A DNA stretch of 64,000 bases from Spizellomyces punctatus DAOM BR117. Lineage: Eukaryota; Chytridiomycota; Chytridiomycetes; Spizellomycetales; Spizellomycetaceae. The translations under genes were made by a program, and so were the position numbers. The stretch is from contig NW_015971537.1 in the NCBI RefSeq assembly GCF_000182565.1, positions 1,647,299 to 1,711,298 on the forward strand, given 5' to 3'. Below are positions 46,441 to 59,549 of the stretch, one piece after another; within the stretch, counting starts at the first letter, position 1; each line of letters starts with the position of its first letter. The notes beneath the pieces are model-generated. The model was not told where the DNA came from, did not search any database, and saw only the letters and a list, made by a program, of their open reading frames with translations.

Positions 46441-48510
46441 ATGGTCCAAACAACGTGCCAAAATGGTACCACGCCGGTTCGACGGAGTGCTCGCCGTCGA
46501 TCATATAAGAACCTACAAGAAAGGTTAGAGAGGTTGGCCGACGAGATGGAGACTGACGATGAAGATAAGGTGAGCATAGCGGTTTCCAAAATCCACTTGT
46601 ACGTGATAGAATCTCAATGCCCAAACTTAGGACTTTTCGCCACCGAAGGAAGATCTTAGAGATGAAATCCTAACCGACGATGATGCCTTGGAGGATACCG
46701 AACAAAAGGGCAGAAAAACAAGAGGAAGTAAAAGTGTGGCAACGCCTCGGAAACGAGCGCGACAAGTCAGCAGCACCCGCACACCATCAAAGTTGTACAC
46801 GCCGAGAAATAAAGTCGGAACTCGTACACCTTCATCGCGCATCCCAAACACACCCACCCTGGGATCTGGGCGGTACGTGATGTTTCGCGCATATGATCGT
46901 ACCATAGGAGCTATTCATATCTGACCGGGCCATTAGAAGGTGGAAACTCTCTGCGACTCCTCTTCCAGAAAGATTGCAGGAACGGAGTACACCACGATCC
47001 GAGTTTGAAAAAGCTCGGGAGCGATTACACGTTTCAGTCGTTCCCGATGCTTTACCCTGTCGAGAAACAGAGTTTGCGGAAATATACGGTCACGTTGAGA
47101 GTGCTATCAACGAAGGAACGGGCTGCTGTGTGTGTATGTAAGTCAGTTGATGTGATGAAGTTGATCTATAAGAGTTAATGCATTTGCGGATAGATATATC
47201 TGGTGTTCCGGGGACAGGGAAGACTGCCACGGTGCACCGGGTTATGCGCGCTTTGAGCGAGGCAGCAGAACAAGAGGTGTTAAGCATTGTGTCTGTTATT
47301 CTCAGTAAGAACTGCCCGAGCTGACTGCATTTCATTGAAGGAAATCCCACCATTTCAATTTGTTGAAATCAACGGCATGAAGCTGACCGAACCATCACAG
47401 TCATATTCGCTACTTTTGGAAGTTCTAACGGGCCAAAAATTCAGCGCTGCACATGCCGGGAATCTTTTAGAGAAGCGATTCAACACAGCGTCACCAGATC
47501 GACAGTCTGTGTAGGTTGCAATCGCTTTACATTGACATTTATTTTTATATGGTACTAACCTGTCATGATGCGTGTTTAGCGTTGTGCTAATGGACGAACT
47601 GGACCTTCTTGTAACAAAGAATCAGACGGTTATGTACAACTTCTTCAATTGGCCGAATCTCGCTCATTCTCGACTGATTGTGGTAGCGGTTGCAAATACT
47701 ATGGACCTTCCTGAGCGAATGCTGACCAATAGGGTCTCTAGTCGACTGGGTACTGGACATTCTATCATATCTGCAGGGTTGTGTTAACTTGCTAACCGTG
47801 GTGATCATGTAGGGCTGACGCGAATAAATTTTCAACCGTACACCCATCAGCAACTGATTGAAATTGTCCAATCCCGCTTGGAACGAGTCCGATGCTTCGA
47901 AAAAGACGCCATCGTACTTTGCGCCAGAAAGGTCGGCGCTATATCCGGGGATGCAAGAAGGGCGCTCGACATTTGTCGAAGAGGGGTGGAGATATTGGAG
48001 GCTACACTACGAGATGCGGAAGCTGCTGGCAAGCCATTGGACCAGAAAATGGTTACGATGGCGGTCATTGACCGCGCAGTGAAGGAGATGTTTGCGTCGC
48101 CGGCTGTTCAGTCTGTGCAGAGAGCTAGTACCCATCAGCGGTTATTCTTGGTTGCAATTGTTCGAAATGTTAGAAGGGGGGGAACAGCGGAAGTAGAGTA
48201 TGGACAGGTGAGTGTCACTACGAAGAGATGGTCGTAGTTCCCATTCATGAAGCTCAATGACCTTTTTCACGGTACATAGGTAGCGGATGAACACATCCGA
48301 TTATGCAAACTCGGGAACATCCAGAATCCAAATCCATCAGATCTCATTGCTGTGTGCGCGCAGTTGGCAACATGCCGGCTTTTGCTTGTGGAAATGAGTC
48401 GCGCAGGTGATCGACGCCAACGAATTCGACTCAATGTTAACGAAGAGGACGTGATCACAGCCGTACGGAATGGGGGGGAAGAATGGCTTCGGAGACTAGT
48501 TGAAGCCTGA
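46441..48510 (+). CDS. ORC1: Origin recognition complex subunit 1 (Orc1), no BAH domain
   Basis: Replication initiator AAA+ ATPase. Exons begin with [20 protein letters not shown] and a basic, Ser/Thr-rich linker with S/T-P sites ([13 protein letters not shown]), then [19 protein letters not shown], Walker A in [32 protein letters not shown], Walker B in [69 protein letters not shown], the sensor-2 region ([20 protein letters not shown]) and a winged-helix domain; TGA at 48510. The Orc1-specific blocks separate it from Cdc6. The N-terminal part is only about 150-170 residues and I see no BAH domain; only 286 bases lie between its start and that of IMP4, leaving little room for a BAH exon. Confidence 0.92.
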
Positions 48511-48953
48511 AATTAAGAACGAGTTGGTATTATAGGATAAGAAGGCACAGCTAGCTGTGCAACTACTGTTGACTGTGGTTAAAATATTTGTAGCATATGA
48601 TTTCTTTTAATGTAAATACATTTTGGCTATTTTGAAAGAGCAGACCAAGATAAAGGATAAAAAATTGAGTGAATGCGTCACATTGATGAATAATTCAAAG
48701 CAGTTGAACATAAGATGCATGCGGCTACCGAATCACTTCTTCCCCATGCCCCAACACTCTCCACTTATGCTTGAAATCTAATGTCATATGATATACGTCC
48801 CGCAGGACAGACGTGAAACCAGAAAGTGGCCGTTGGAGGATCTCCGTAGAATAACGAAATTTGTGCAGGATGAAGGTTATCGCAGCCGTAGCGTGCACGA
48901 ATTACGATGACCTCGGATATCTTTCTCCCATCACATGAATCCATTGGCTAAAA
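48511..48953. other. Convergent intergenic region, 443 bases
   Basis: Between the ORC1 stop (+) and the TLC protein stop (-). A/T-rich, with several AATAAA-like stretches near 48590-48680. No gene supported. Confidence 0.5.
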
Positions 48954-50072
48954 CTAATCAGAGCTTGATTGCCGCTTCCTCCTGGACAAAGGCGGTGTCG
49001 TCCTCAAGCCCAACACCTCCGCTGCCTTTTCATTTGCGACCTCCACCAACCCCAGCTTCCTAATTGCCTTTCCAGTGACTCCCGCAGGTGGTAACCCCAG
49101 CAATTTGGAAGACTTGACGTTGGGTGCAACAGGGGGATCGAAGACCAAAACTTTTTCGCTTCCTGGTTGCGACACGAGATCCGATTTCATTACCGCATCC
49201 CCGCTTGGTGGGCCGGTGGTTCGCTGGCCGTAGGTGATTTTGCGGTACACCATGCGCATGAGAAGGGCGAACCAGTAGAATTGGAGCGCACCGTGGGCAT
49301 ACGCGAGGACGGGAAGGAGGTAGAAAATGGGAATAGGGAGGCCTTGATTCGTCGCCACGGGTGCGAAATACCGCAAATGGGTCTGCATGTGCCATAATAT
49401 CCAAATGTTCCCCAATACCCTACTGATAAAGAATCCAATCACAAAAGCCGCTTCGTTCAACTTGTACGCATTCCCTGTCTTCCAACCCCTCTCAGCCATC
49501 AGAAATCGCACATTCAAGAACGGTGTAGTGATTTCATTATTAAGGAGCAGGCCCATGTAGAATGTTCCATAGTGGTATGTCACGCCGAGATAATATGCAA
49601 CAATGATGACGGCGTGGTGGATGAACATGGATGTGACCGGCGCCGAGGTGAGCGATTGATTTGCAAGAACGAGAAAGCGGTAGTAACAGAGTCGGAGGAG
49701 ATCAAAGAGGAGATAGCCGAGCGTGACGCCGAGGTAAAAATCACACACGTTCGAGCGGAGATACCCATAGTCCTCTGGCCGAACCAACAGGTGCTTTTCC
49801 GCAATGACCCAATGCACACACCCACAACAAGCAAGCAAAGCATGCACGATTGATACAGTCCTATTCGCCCATTCTTCTACTGACTGTGGGGAAGCTGTGA
49901 GCGGCAGGAAAGGGAGAGAGTATGGTGCTGTCGGCGTTAGAAGTCTCCGGGCAACCTTGTAGGCAATAAAGAAAAGAGAAGCCCAGGAGACGACGAGGTG
50001 GGGAAAAGCAAGGCTAGGATTCGTGATCGTCGAGTGCTGATAGCGGTCAACAGTGGAAAGAAGTTGGAGCAT
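48954..50072 (-). CDS. TLC-domain membrane protein (TLCD4/TMEM56-like)
   Basis: Single exon, 372 residues, multipass. The TLC (TRAM-LAG1-CLN8) pattern is seen in VSIVHALLACCGCVHWVIAE, DFYLGVTLGYLLFDLLRLC, SMFIHHAVIIVAYYLG with the HH pair, LLLNNEITTPFLNVRFLM, NEAAFVIGFFISRVLGNIWI and LPVLAYAHGALQFYWFALLM. Some TLC proteins are ceramide synthases, but the long Lag1 motif is not evident and the closest pattern is the TLCD4/TMEM56 group, whose activity is unclear. A basic C-terminal tail of about 85 residues follows the last helix. Intronless, unlike most neighbours. Confidence 0.8.
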   Translation of the reverse strand: MLQLLSTVDRYQHSTITNPSLAFPHLVVSWASLFFIAYKVARRLLTPTAPYSLPFLPLTASPQSVEEWANRTVSIVHALLACCGCVHWVIAEKHLLVRPEDYGYLRSNVCDFYLGVTLGYLLFDLLRLCYYRFLVLANQSLTSAPVTSMFIHHAVIIVAYYLGVTYHYGTFYMGLLLNNEITTPFLNVRFLMAERGWKTGNAYKLNEAAFVIGFFISRVLGNIWILWHMQTHLRYFAPVATNQGLPIPIFYLLPVLAYAHGALQFYWFALLMRMVYRKITYGQRTTGPPSGDAVMKSDLVSQPGSEKVLVFDPPVAPNVKSSKLLGLPPAGVTGKAIRKLGLVEVANEKAAEVLGLRTTPPLSRRKRQSSSD

Positions 50073-50865
50073 CGTTGTCTCAAGTTAGTGTGATATGAAC
50101 GAGATGACACTGGGCAGCGAATATCCCCGTGTCAAAGGGTATTGCGATAGAATAGAAAACAACCAACAAAAGAGCTATCCTGTCCGCTTCCTTTTGGGCT
50201 GCCTCTGCTCTTTAAGCGTAAAAAACGGTTCTAAAAAAAGAAAAACAAAATGAACAAGTCTCCCCCAAGCCCACAAAAACGCGGCAGCCCGAGGGGCCGA
50301 AATGAGGGTCGCAAAAGGGCCGACAGCCGCGTGTGATCCTCAAATCGAGTAATCTGAACACATAATCGTCCCAAAGGGCTGCATGGGAAGGGTTTTTATA
50401 GATGCTTCAACACAGGAAACGATGAGTTTGAGGCAAGGCAACAAGGACGTTATACAAAAAAGATTAACTCTATATATGCATGGTTGATGTTGTTTGTTCG
50501 AATTCAACTGTTGCTGCCAGTTGCCGCCGAGTCGTCTGGTTTCTCCGATCCTAATCTCTCGCCTTGGTAAGCCCAGAAGGGATGCTGAGTGGAGTCTCTC
50601 ATTCTGCAATGTATTTACAACGTGCCGGGTGACGCTCGACTACATTAAAACAGGTGCGTGATAAAAAAAACATCATTGCTTCAAATTCCATAAAGATATC
50701 ATCCAACAGACATGAAGAAAACACAAAGGTGAAATAATATATCAATAGAATTCTAGCAATCAAAAAAAAAGTATTCAATAAGATGCCACTAAACACAACA
50801 ATGCAACATACAAAAAAGTTCTATATAACCTACATACGCTACCCAAAACCAATCACATATATACC
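50073..50865. other. Intergenic region, 793 bases
   Basis: Between the TLC gene start (50072) and the kinesin stop (50866), both minus strand. It should hold the TLC promoter and the kinesin 3' UTR. There is a CT-rich tract and several A runs (50213-50250, 50668-50680, 50761-50771). No open frame or RNA supported. Confidence 0.5.
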
Positions 50866-53800
50866 TCAATCACTATCTTCATCTTTACCCCGTCCGCCCC
50901 ACCAAAAACTCCTCTTCTTCTTCACCTCCCCATCCTTGTCCTTCTCCTTCCCTACACTCCGTGTTCGGCTCTTGCTTTTGGTACGCCCTTCCTCCTTGCT
51001 CCCACTTCGACCTCTCGAAGCGCCTCGTGATCGTTTTGATGATGATGATGATGTTCCGTCGCGGTCTAGGGTGTCGTCGGGAGGGGGCGGGAGGATGGCA
51101 CGAGACTCTTCAAGGTATTTCACGCGTTCCATCAACATTCGGATATTGTTTTGCGAACTATAGTTTTCTTGTTCGAGAGATTGAACCTGGTCCTGAAGGT
51201 CTTTGACTCGTCGTTTGGCGGTGGAGAGTTGATGTCCGAGTTCCCCAATGATCTCTTGTTGCTGGGCTAGTCTGTGTTGGTGTTGTTGTTGGGCGAGCTG
51301 GGTGTGGTGGCGGTTGGAACGAGGATCGGAGGATGGCGAATCTGGTTGTGGCGGATCCCGTTTGGCAGGTAGTGGTGACCCATCTCTCCACCGTTCGGGT
51401 ATGTTTTGACGCGCTCCAGATCCGCGATCCCGAGTTTTCGCAGCGCTCTGTATGCGCTCGGGAGCACCCGTAAGAATAGATGAACGCTTTCCATCTTTCC
51501 TGGTCAACTCCTCAAACATTATCGAAGGCATAATCTCCTTTAGCTCCAATGGGGTGAGCCTGAATGTTCCACGATGGCCGCCTCTAGCCTTGCTGACTGC
51601 CGCATTCAGTGGCTGTGCTGCCCTTGCCTCCCGCTCCTTCTTCTTTGCCTCTTCCAACTGGTTCTCCAATTCAACAACCCGAGTCTGTGCCGCATTGGCG
51701 ACACTCCGAGCCTTGACCAACTCGTACTCCATGTTGGCAATCTCATCGAGCTGTTTATTGACCCGATCCTCCAACACACGTAAGCGAACCGCAGTGCTGC
51801 TCCTACTGACATCCCGGAAAGATGTTTCAGAAGACGCAGAAGAGGAGGCTCTTACATCCTCGAGCTCAGCTTCTAGCCTCGCAACTGTATTGGCATCTTC
51901 CTCCAACTGTCGATCAGCAGCAGATATATGCATAGAAAGAATCTCAATCATTCGCAACAATTCTTGACGTTCGCGTTCTGCCAGACCGGGTCCTGCTTCG
52001 GTAGTCGCTTCGGTATCGTTGGTTCGGTCAGCAATCTCTCGAATGGAGTCGATAATGGAGGTAGGAGATATCGGTTCACCCGGCGACAAACCACGGAGAC
52101 TGCTTCCTCCTCTTCTCCTCCTGTCAAATGAAGCGGACCGACGCGTATCTAGCGAGTCCCGTCCAATGTCTCCTTCATCCGAATCACGAAGGTCTGCTTC
52201 CCGACCAGTCTGAATCGACGGTGGCCGTGGTTTTGAGACTCTGGACGGTGGAGGTGGGTCAACAATGACTGGTACTCTTCGCTCTGCCTCGTTTAATTTA
52301 GCTTCAACTTCCTCCACCCGGTTACTTAGAGCTTCCACGACCTGTTTCAGCTCATCCCGCTCTGTAACAACCTGAGCGAGCTCGTCTTCCAACTTTGCCT
52401 TGTCGCCCAACTCGGTGCCCAACTGCTCAATCTCAGTACGCAGAGAGTTGCGTTCCGAGACGACCTCCGCAATCTGAGTACGATACATGCCGACCAAGAC
52501 AGAGTTATCATCGCTTTCTTGGTCAGCCGTGGCGGATTCGTTGGGGACAACATCCCGTTCGGATTGCGTCTTTTCCATGGATTCAACCTTTTCGCGAAGA
52601 TCGGTGGATTCCGCCTTGAGTGTTTCGTGAGTAGACGCCAGGGAACTTAATTGTGACTGCACGTCTTTGAGTTCCTGGTCCTTGGATTCCAATAAGGCAT
52701 CTAGTTCTGCAATCCTTTGCAGCGCAGTCTCCTTTTCCTCCAAAGAAGAGTTCAACTCTTCGACCTTGGCTTCGAGCTGCTGCAACTTGGTCAACGCCTC
52801 ATCACGTTCTACCTCCATACGCCCAAGACGATCCTCCATTTCCCGAGTACCAGCCACGGACAAGTCTTTGCACTCAATCATTTCCTTCTCCATTTCCGCG
52901 TTCGAGTGCTCCAATTCCTTCATGCGTACTAAAAGCATGTCACGTTCCTGCTGAGTATCGGAGAGGTTCTGCTCCAGTTCCGTAGCGAGAGCTTCGGCGG
53001 TTCGCATCTTGTTCTCCAAATCTAGGATAGTCGCAGCCGATGTGGTCTCCACTTGCGTCTCCGCAAGACCAAGTCCGTTCAAGAGGTCATTGCACTCACG
53101 GTCCAGTTGAGCTACATCGGCTTGCGGACGGGTGCTCTCAATCTCGAGCCCCCTCTCAGTTCCTTGCACACTCTCATTTTGCAGGTGCAGAATTTGCTCC
53201 TCAAGGGCGTTGACCTTGTCCAGGAGCTCATCCCGCTCTATAACGACAGCTTCACGCAACGAAGCAAGGTACTGTACCTCTTTTGCAAACTTTCCAATCT
53301 TGGCAGCGTAGTCCTCACAGTGTGTCTCTAATTGATGGACACGATCCATGAGGGCCTGCTTCTCCACTTCACTTTCAGAAAGCTGATTCTGCAAAGCTTT
53401 GTTACTCTCATCCCTTGCCAGAAGCCCTGACTCCAATTCAGAGGCCTCGTGCTCGTGGGCACGACTGGATTCAAGCTCCGTCGCTAGTTGGTCTTGCGTC
53501 TCTGTGAGGGTGACGTGAAGAGCTTCTAGCTGGGCTTGGAGATCGGATACCAGGTTCTGAGATTCGGATTGCAATCTACGTGACTCTTCCAGCTCACGCT
53601 GGACTGTTTCCAGTTCATTGACGTGCACGCTAGAGTCGTCCAATTGAGTACGCAAAGTGGAGAGCGCGGTTTGCAGGTCAGCGACATCAGCCTCCCGCTG
53701 TGCAAGTTCTCCTTGTTTCTCGTCCAACTCTGTGCGTGATGCAGTGAGTGCAGATTGCAAATCAGATACTTCAGCCTCCCGGTGGGCGAGTTCTGCTTGT

Positions 53801-56800
53801 TTCTCATCCAATTCTGTGCGTAAGCTGGAGAGGGTGGTTTGCAGGTCAGAGAGCTGGGTCTCCCGTTGAGCGGCTTCTGCTTGTTTGTCATCCAAGAGCT
53901 GTTGCAGTTGTTCCACCTTTTGGTTTTCGGTCTCTGCTTGCAGCGCGCGAGCTTCCTCGATGCTTCGTTGAGCTGTTTCCAGTTCAATGCGCAAGGCAGC
54001 GAGAGTGGTTTGCAGATCCGAGAGATCAACCTCCCGTTGGGCAAGTTCTGCTTGTTTGTCATCCAAGAGCTGTTGCAGTTGTTCCATCTTTTGGTTTTCG
54101 GTTTCTGCGTGCAGCGCGCGAGCTTCCTCGATGCTTCGTTGAGCTGCTTCCAATTCCTGGACGCGATCTGTGGACTGATTGAGTTCAGTGCGCAAGGCAG
54201 TAAGAGTGGCTTGCAGGTCCGAGAGATCAGTCTCCCGTTGAGCAAGTTCTGCTTGTTTCTCATCCAAGAGCTTTTGAATTTGGGCCACCTGTTGGTTTTC
54301 AGTTTCTGCTTGCAGCGAGCGAGTTTCGTGCAATTCTCGGTGGACTGTTTCCAGTTCACTGATACGTTCTTTGGATTCGGTCAGTTCAGTGCGCAATGCA
54401 GCGACAGTGGTTTGCAGTTCCGCGACGACAGTCTCCTGTTGAGCGAGTTCTGCATGCTTGTCGTCCAAGAGCTTTTGAACTTCTTGAACCTTTTGGGTCT
54501 CAGTTTCCGATCGCAGGGTGATAGATTCATGTAAATCCCGTTGGACGGCTTCCAGTTCATTGACACGAGCCTTCGATTCATCTAGCTCAGTAGTGAGGGC
54601 GGCGAGCGTGGCTCGCAGGTCAGAGACGACGGTATCCCGTTCGGAGATTTCAGTGTGCTTTTGATCCAAAAGCTGCTGGATTTCTCCTATTCTTGTTGTT
54701 AGCTCCTCGCATTCTTGAGCGACCACACCAAGCCGGTCATCTCGTTCCTTGACTCCATCGCGAAGATCCTGAACCAACGACTTTGCACCCGTCAACACAG
54801 TGTCCAATTCGCCATCACCCTCCACAATGCGATTCAATTCTTTTACAATGTCTTCAATCTTTTGTAGAGCCTCGTCACGCTCACTCGTGACAGTGGAGAC
54901 ATTGGCCTGTAGCACATCCAATTCAGTCTTTAGGACTTGAACCTCGTCCCTGACCTTGTCTTCCTTCAGTCCATTTTCAATTTGCAGTTCCTCCAGCTGT
55001 GTGACAAGAGCCTCTAAATCGCGTGTCTTGGCCTCTAGGGCAGCTTTCAACCCCTCAACCTCGTCAGCCAGCTGCGTACGATGCTGTTCAGAGGCAGCGT
55101 GCGCCTCTACAATTCCACTGTGTATGTCTTCCAATTCTACCAATTTAGTTCGCGCCTCAGCCAAGTCGCGGTCGGAACCAGTCCGCACGTCGTCGAGCTG
55201 GTGAGTCACCTGATCCAGTTCACGGCCTTTATCTAGGAGATCTCGTCCCAGTTCTTCCACCTTTTGTCTCGCGTCAGTCAATTCGGTTTCGTATCCCTCC
55301 GTCTTTTGCAAAAGCTCATCTATCACATGCTGCTTCTCCTCCAACTGCTTGGATAGGCCCGAGAGATCCGCCCGCAAACCTTCCAACTGCCCATCTTTCT
55401 CATCGACGCCTCTTTCCAGCTCGTCAATGTGAGCTGTAAGAGATTCAATCTCGCTCATTTTTGCATCCAATTGCTCTTCCAGATCAACGCGTCCACTGCG
55501 TAAAGTCTCAACCTCCTCCTCCAGTTCTTTGGCATGAGATTGTGTATTTGCAAGCTCTGTCGCCATATTATCCGCTTTTTCAGCGAGTTCCGACTGAACA
55601 GTATTCAAAGCAGTCTCATGTTCTTTCACAACCGCGTCCAACCGCCCAGCGGCATCCTCGACCTCCTTTTCCAGCTCCGCAACTCGCATTTGTAACGCCT
55701 CACGTTCCTTGTCTTTCTCATCGGACAAGAGAACCGATTGGCGCTTGGCATCGTGGATCTCCCTGCTCAGCGTCTCGTGGTGCGAAGTTGCTTCTTCAAG
55801 TGCACTTTTCAAGCTTTCCAATTCGGAGATGAGGGCATTGCGCTCTGCAATGATAGAGTCACGCTCAGCTTGAATGGCGTCTCTATCTTGAGCCGCGGTT
55901 CGGACTTTTTCATCGGCTTCGTGAATCGCAGAGGCCAGGCTATGTGCTTCGTGCGCTGCAGCTTCCAATTCGGAACGGAGGGTCGTGATTGCGTCTTCAG
56001 CGGCCACTAGTTTGGCCTGGGCTTCGGATGCCTGTCTTTGCTCGGTTTCCAAGCTTTGCTCTAGTTCGGCGGTGCGGGATGAGGAATCAGAGAGCTGATC
56101 TCTTGCCTTGGACAGGTCAGTATGGAGGGAGGTGATTTCGTTTTGGAGTTCTTTAAGGATATTGTCTGCTTCTGATCGGGATGTGTCGACAGCTTGTTGA
56201 GCTTTGTCAATTTCGGCTTCTAGGTCGGTTACGCGAGCTTGAAGGGTATGTTCAACATTGACCTTCTCATCACGCGCATGCTGTAAAAGTCCTTCCAACT
56301 CTTTAACATGCTCTCGCAAACCCTCCAAGTCACCCTTGAGAGTTTCACCGTGTTCGAGACTTCGGGTTGCAGTTTCCGCTGCCGCTGTTTTCATCTCACC
56401 AATCTCATTCTCCAAGGCCTTTAGATGACCTTCCAATTCTTCGACCCTGTCATCCCTTTGTACAAGATCGTTCTCGCGCTCCTTCAGCAAAGTCTCCAAC
56501 TCTTCCTTTTCCTTCATCAAGGCTTCCATCCGTCCTTCCAGTTCTTTGACCCCATTGTGCAATTCCTCATTCGCCTCCTCCGCCATTCTCAGATTCTCCA
56601 AAACTTGTTCCACGCCCTTGACACGTTCCTCTACTTCTTTGAAGGCTCCTTCGCGGGCTTGTTCGAGGGCAGTGTTTTCAGATTCGAGTTTGGCAGCGCG
56701 TGCAACCGCATCGGATGCGACTTGGCGGAGTTGGGCGACTTCGGATTCCAGGGCGGCGTAAGCTTGATTTGATTCGGCGAGAAGGCTATGGAGTGCTGGC

Positions 56801-59549
56801 GGGTCGACGGGAGCGATGGTGGAAGTCGTGTTAATAGGTGCTGGTGGAACGTTGTGCTCGGCTTCGAGCTGGGAAAGCTGCGACTGGAGGGTCTTCAATT
56901 TGGATTGTATTTCTTCTCGTGCAACGCGGTGATCCTCTTCGGATCCTACTAACTCAGCGGTCCGGGTCTCCTGTTCGAGAAGTTGGTTCCATAAGTCCGA
57001 AACTGCAGCCCTCAATGATAATATATCACTGGGCGGATTCTCGAATGTGTCTTTGGTTGTTGCGGGGATAACTACAGACGGGGTGAAAGTTCCCTCAGCA
57101 GCGGGAGCAGCCCTCTCCACAACAGATGCAGCGGCATGAAGGTCCTGCCTTCGAAACTCTTCCAGCTCCTTCTCCAGTTCCGCTACTTTGATCCAGGCCA
57201 CTTCAACATCTTTGCGCTCATTCTTCAACTCTATTACCTCCTCTTCCAAGAGTCTAACGCGTTCCCAAGGCCCACCACTGTCGGCATCCCTTCCCTCTCT
57301 CTCTCGCTCCAGTTCAGTCTCCAATCGTTCAACCTGATCTGCGAGAGCCTGATGCTTCGTCAGCTGAACTTCTAGTCCCGCAATATAATCTTCGGCACCA
57401 GCATTCAATGCCTTCAGTTCGGAAATCTCCTCTTGAAGAGCTTGTTCTGCCTCTTCAAACTCGGCTTCTCGTTCGCGAAGGCGAGTTTGGAGGGAGTCAA
57501 CTTGCGAGAGATACTGGCGGGCAGCTAATGTGGTTTCTCGGAGTTCAGCGCGGAGTTTGCGAACGGTGGCTTGAGTTGGTATTGGGTCGTCGGTAGTGCT
57601 CACTTCGTCGGGGAGGTTGGGTGATGGTGAAATAAGGAGGTCGCGGATGAGTTCGGCAGAGGTAGCGGAGCGTGGACGAATTCGGTTTCGTTTCGGGAGT
57701 GGAATGGAGCTCATTGTTGAGCCGTTGAAATCTATGACAGAATCTTGTCCATTATGCAGCGGGACATCACTTGATTCTGATGGGGTGGCGGAAGGTGTTG
57801 GTGATGCGGCATAGATCCTCATCATAACCGATTCGGACTGCACCAAGGCAAGTTCGTTTGCGAGGTAATCGTTGCGTTGTCGGAGAGATTTCTGCGTCTG
57901 TGTCAAAGACTCTAGCTGCTTCTTCAACTCGTCGTTCTCCTCCCGCAAGCGATCGGCGTCGTTGGATGGCAATGGTGCATCTGCATAAAACACAAAAGGC
58001 AATTTGTTGCTGTTAGGAACAAAATGGTCCCAAAACCGTCCCCAACGCGTTCTGTTTCATAAATAACCAGCCCTCATTTGATTGGTCCGATTATGTAATG
58101 ACTGACTAAGCACTTACGTTTTCCAACTTCGCCTTTCAGACGAGCGACTTGCTCTTTGAGTGCACGGACTTCGGACTGGTACTCGTGGTTGACAAAGGCC
58201 GTATTCCGGATATTGCGTCCTCTGTTGGCCCATAACAAGGTGTTGAGTGTTTCCCCAAGGTCCGCCTCACATGGCGAGATGCAGGCGATCATCGCGGTTT
58301 GGCTGTAGGCAGGACTTGTTGTTAGCGCCAAAACAAGTGACTTTTGCATTTAAAAACGGCCTGTACCTATTGCCTCCTAGCCCGTCCTGGAGCAATCTCG
58401 TCAATTTTGAGTCTCTGTAGGGTACATGAACGGGTCCACCTTGTCTGGTTGCCTGCTCCCCTCCCAAAGCATTAATGACATTTCCCAGCGCCAATAGTCC
58501 TGAATTAATTGAAATCCCTTCTCGTTGACGTTCTCCGACCGCTTTGGTGCGTTTAAGTCGCTCGGATCCAGCCAGGTCCACAAAATGGAATTTGGAGTTG
58601 ACAATTTGCCAGTCGCCTGCGTCACCGGTATCGGCCGTATTGCCAGGGATCCATCGTCGTTGGCAGAGTTGGAGAGAGAAGATGGCGTGGGAGCGGGACG
58701 AGGTTTGATTGAGTGTTGTAGAGGTCGTTTGGCGGTGCTCTAATCCAGCTGTAAGCAATCTACGTCGTCGTATTTGAATAATCCAGTGAGCGTTCTGTTT
58801 CTACTCCATTTGCATTCTGCCTTCCACAAAACATACCGTAGTGCCTCCTCTACATTTTCGACATTCTCTTCTCGCGCACCCGCCCAATATATTCCACCTC
58901 TTGGATCCTCTCGGACAGTGACACCCTTCATAGGCGGCACAGTCAGCAAATCGATCAAGTCTTCATTGTACATCTCGATGAACGAGACCGACAAATCAAA
59001 CTTTGTTTCTTCTCCACCCGTCTCGTGGCTGCCGTTGTCAATTGCACTAAAGATGTGTTTGATGGCTCTGGCGACGATGCCTTCGCGCGGATCATCCGCT
59101 TCTGCAGAATCCCATCCAAAACCGGCCACATCCATGGCAGTGCCCATCGTGTAGGTCTTGCCGCTTCCGGTCTGACCATAGGCCATGACAGTAGCATTGT
59201 AGCCCTCTAGGAATCTCTCGACCAAGGGTGCTACAGCTGCCTCGTAGACATCATGTTGTGAGTGGTCCGGTCCAAAGACCGAATCAAAAGTAAACCTTTT
59301 CCTGCCGTCGACGACGACGCTATTTGGTGTTGGAGTGTCATCCGAGAGGACCTGGACGACTTGCCGTGAGCCTCTGGATGGTTGTGAGGAAACGGGAGGG
59401 CGGATGCGGAGAGCGACTTTGATTGTCGAAGTTGTTGCTGTTGAAGAGGAGAGAAGTGTGGACGTGCTAGCTGTCGAAGCGACCGAGAGACGGCGTGGTG
59501 GCGGAGAGGGCGTCGATGGAGGTGTTGGTGAAGAGTTTCGGGCGGTCAT
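50866..59549 (-). CDS. Giant N-terminal kinesin (kinesin-4-like) with very long coiled coil
   Basis: Microtubule motor. ATG at 59549 (an upstream TTG is not used). Four exons: motor in 59549 to about 58850, 58750-58370, 58300-58100, then one exon of about 7.1 kb from 57980. Motor motifs: [11 protein letters not shown]-loop [21 protein letters not shown], switch I NQTSSRSH, switch [25 protein letters not shown] and [15 protein letters not shown]. The neck [16 protein letters not shown] resembles the kinesin-4 RNIKNKPVVN pattern (KIF4/KIF21/KIF27). The rest, about 2350 residues, is almost continuous heptad coiled coil with a Ser-rich break near 52200-52000. A repeated block lies at 53660-54700. 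The tail ends in [30 protein letters not shown]. Orthology within kinesin-4 is uncertain. Confidence 0.88.
53660..54700 (-). repeat. In-gene tandem repeat of coiled-coil units
   Basis: Direct repeats inside the kinesin tail. The plus-strand phrase GTTTGCAG(G/A)TC and its variants recur at about 53668, 53750, 53837, 54008, 54209, 54410 and 54610. Spacings are near 84-87 bases (28-29 residues, four heptads) and then 171-201 bases (57-67 residues). Units at 53837-54007 and 54008-54172 are nearly identical. The encoded unit runs [27 protein letters not shown] and a linker with [17 protein letters not shown]. Confidence 0.8.

Noticed and set aside
53748-54534. Long plus-strand frames (144 and 231 codons)
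   Set aside because: They are antisense to the repeat-rich kinesin coiled coil; low stop frequency follows from its codon composition.
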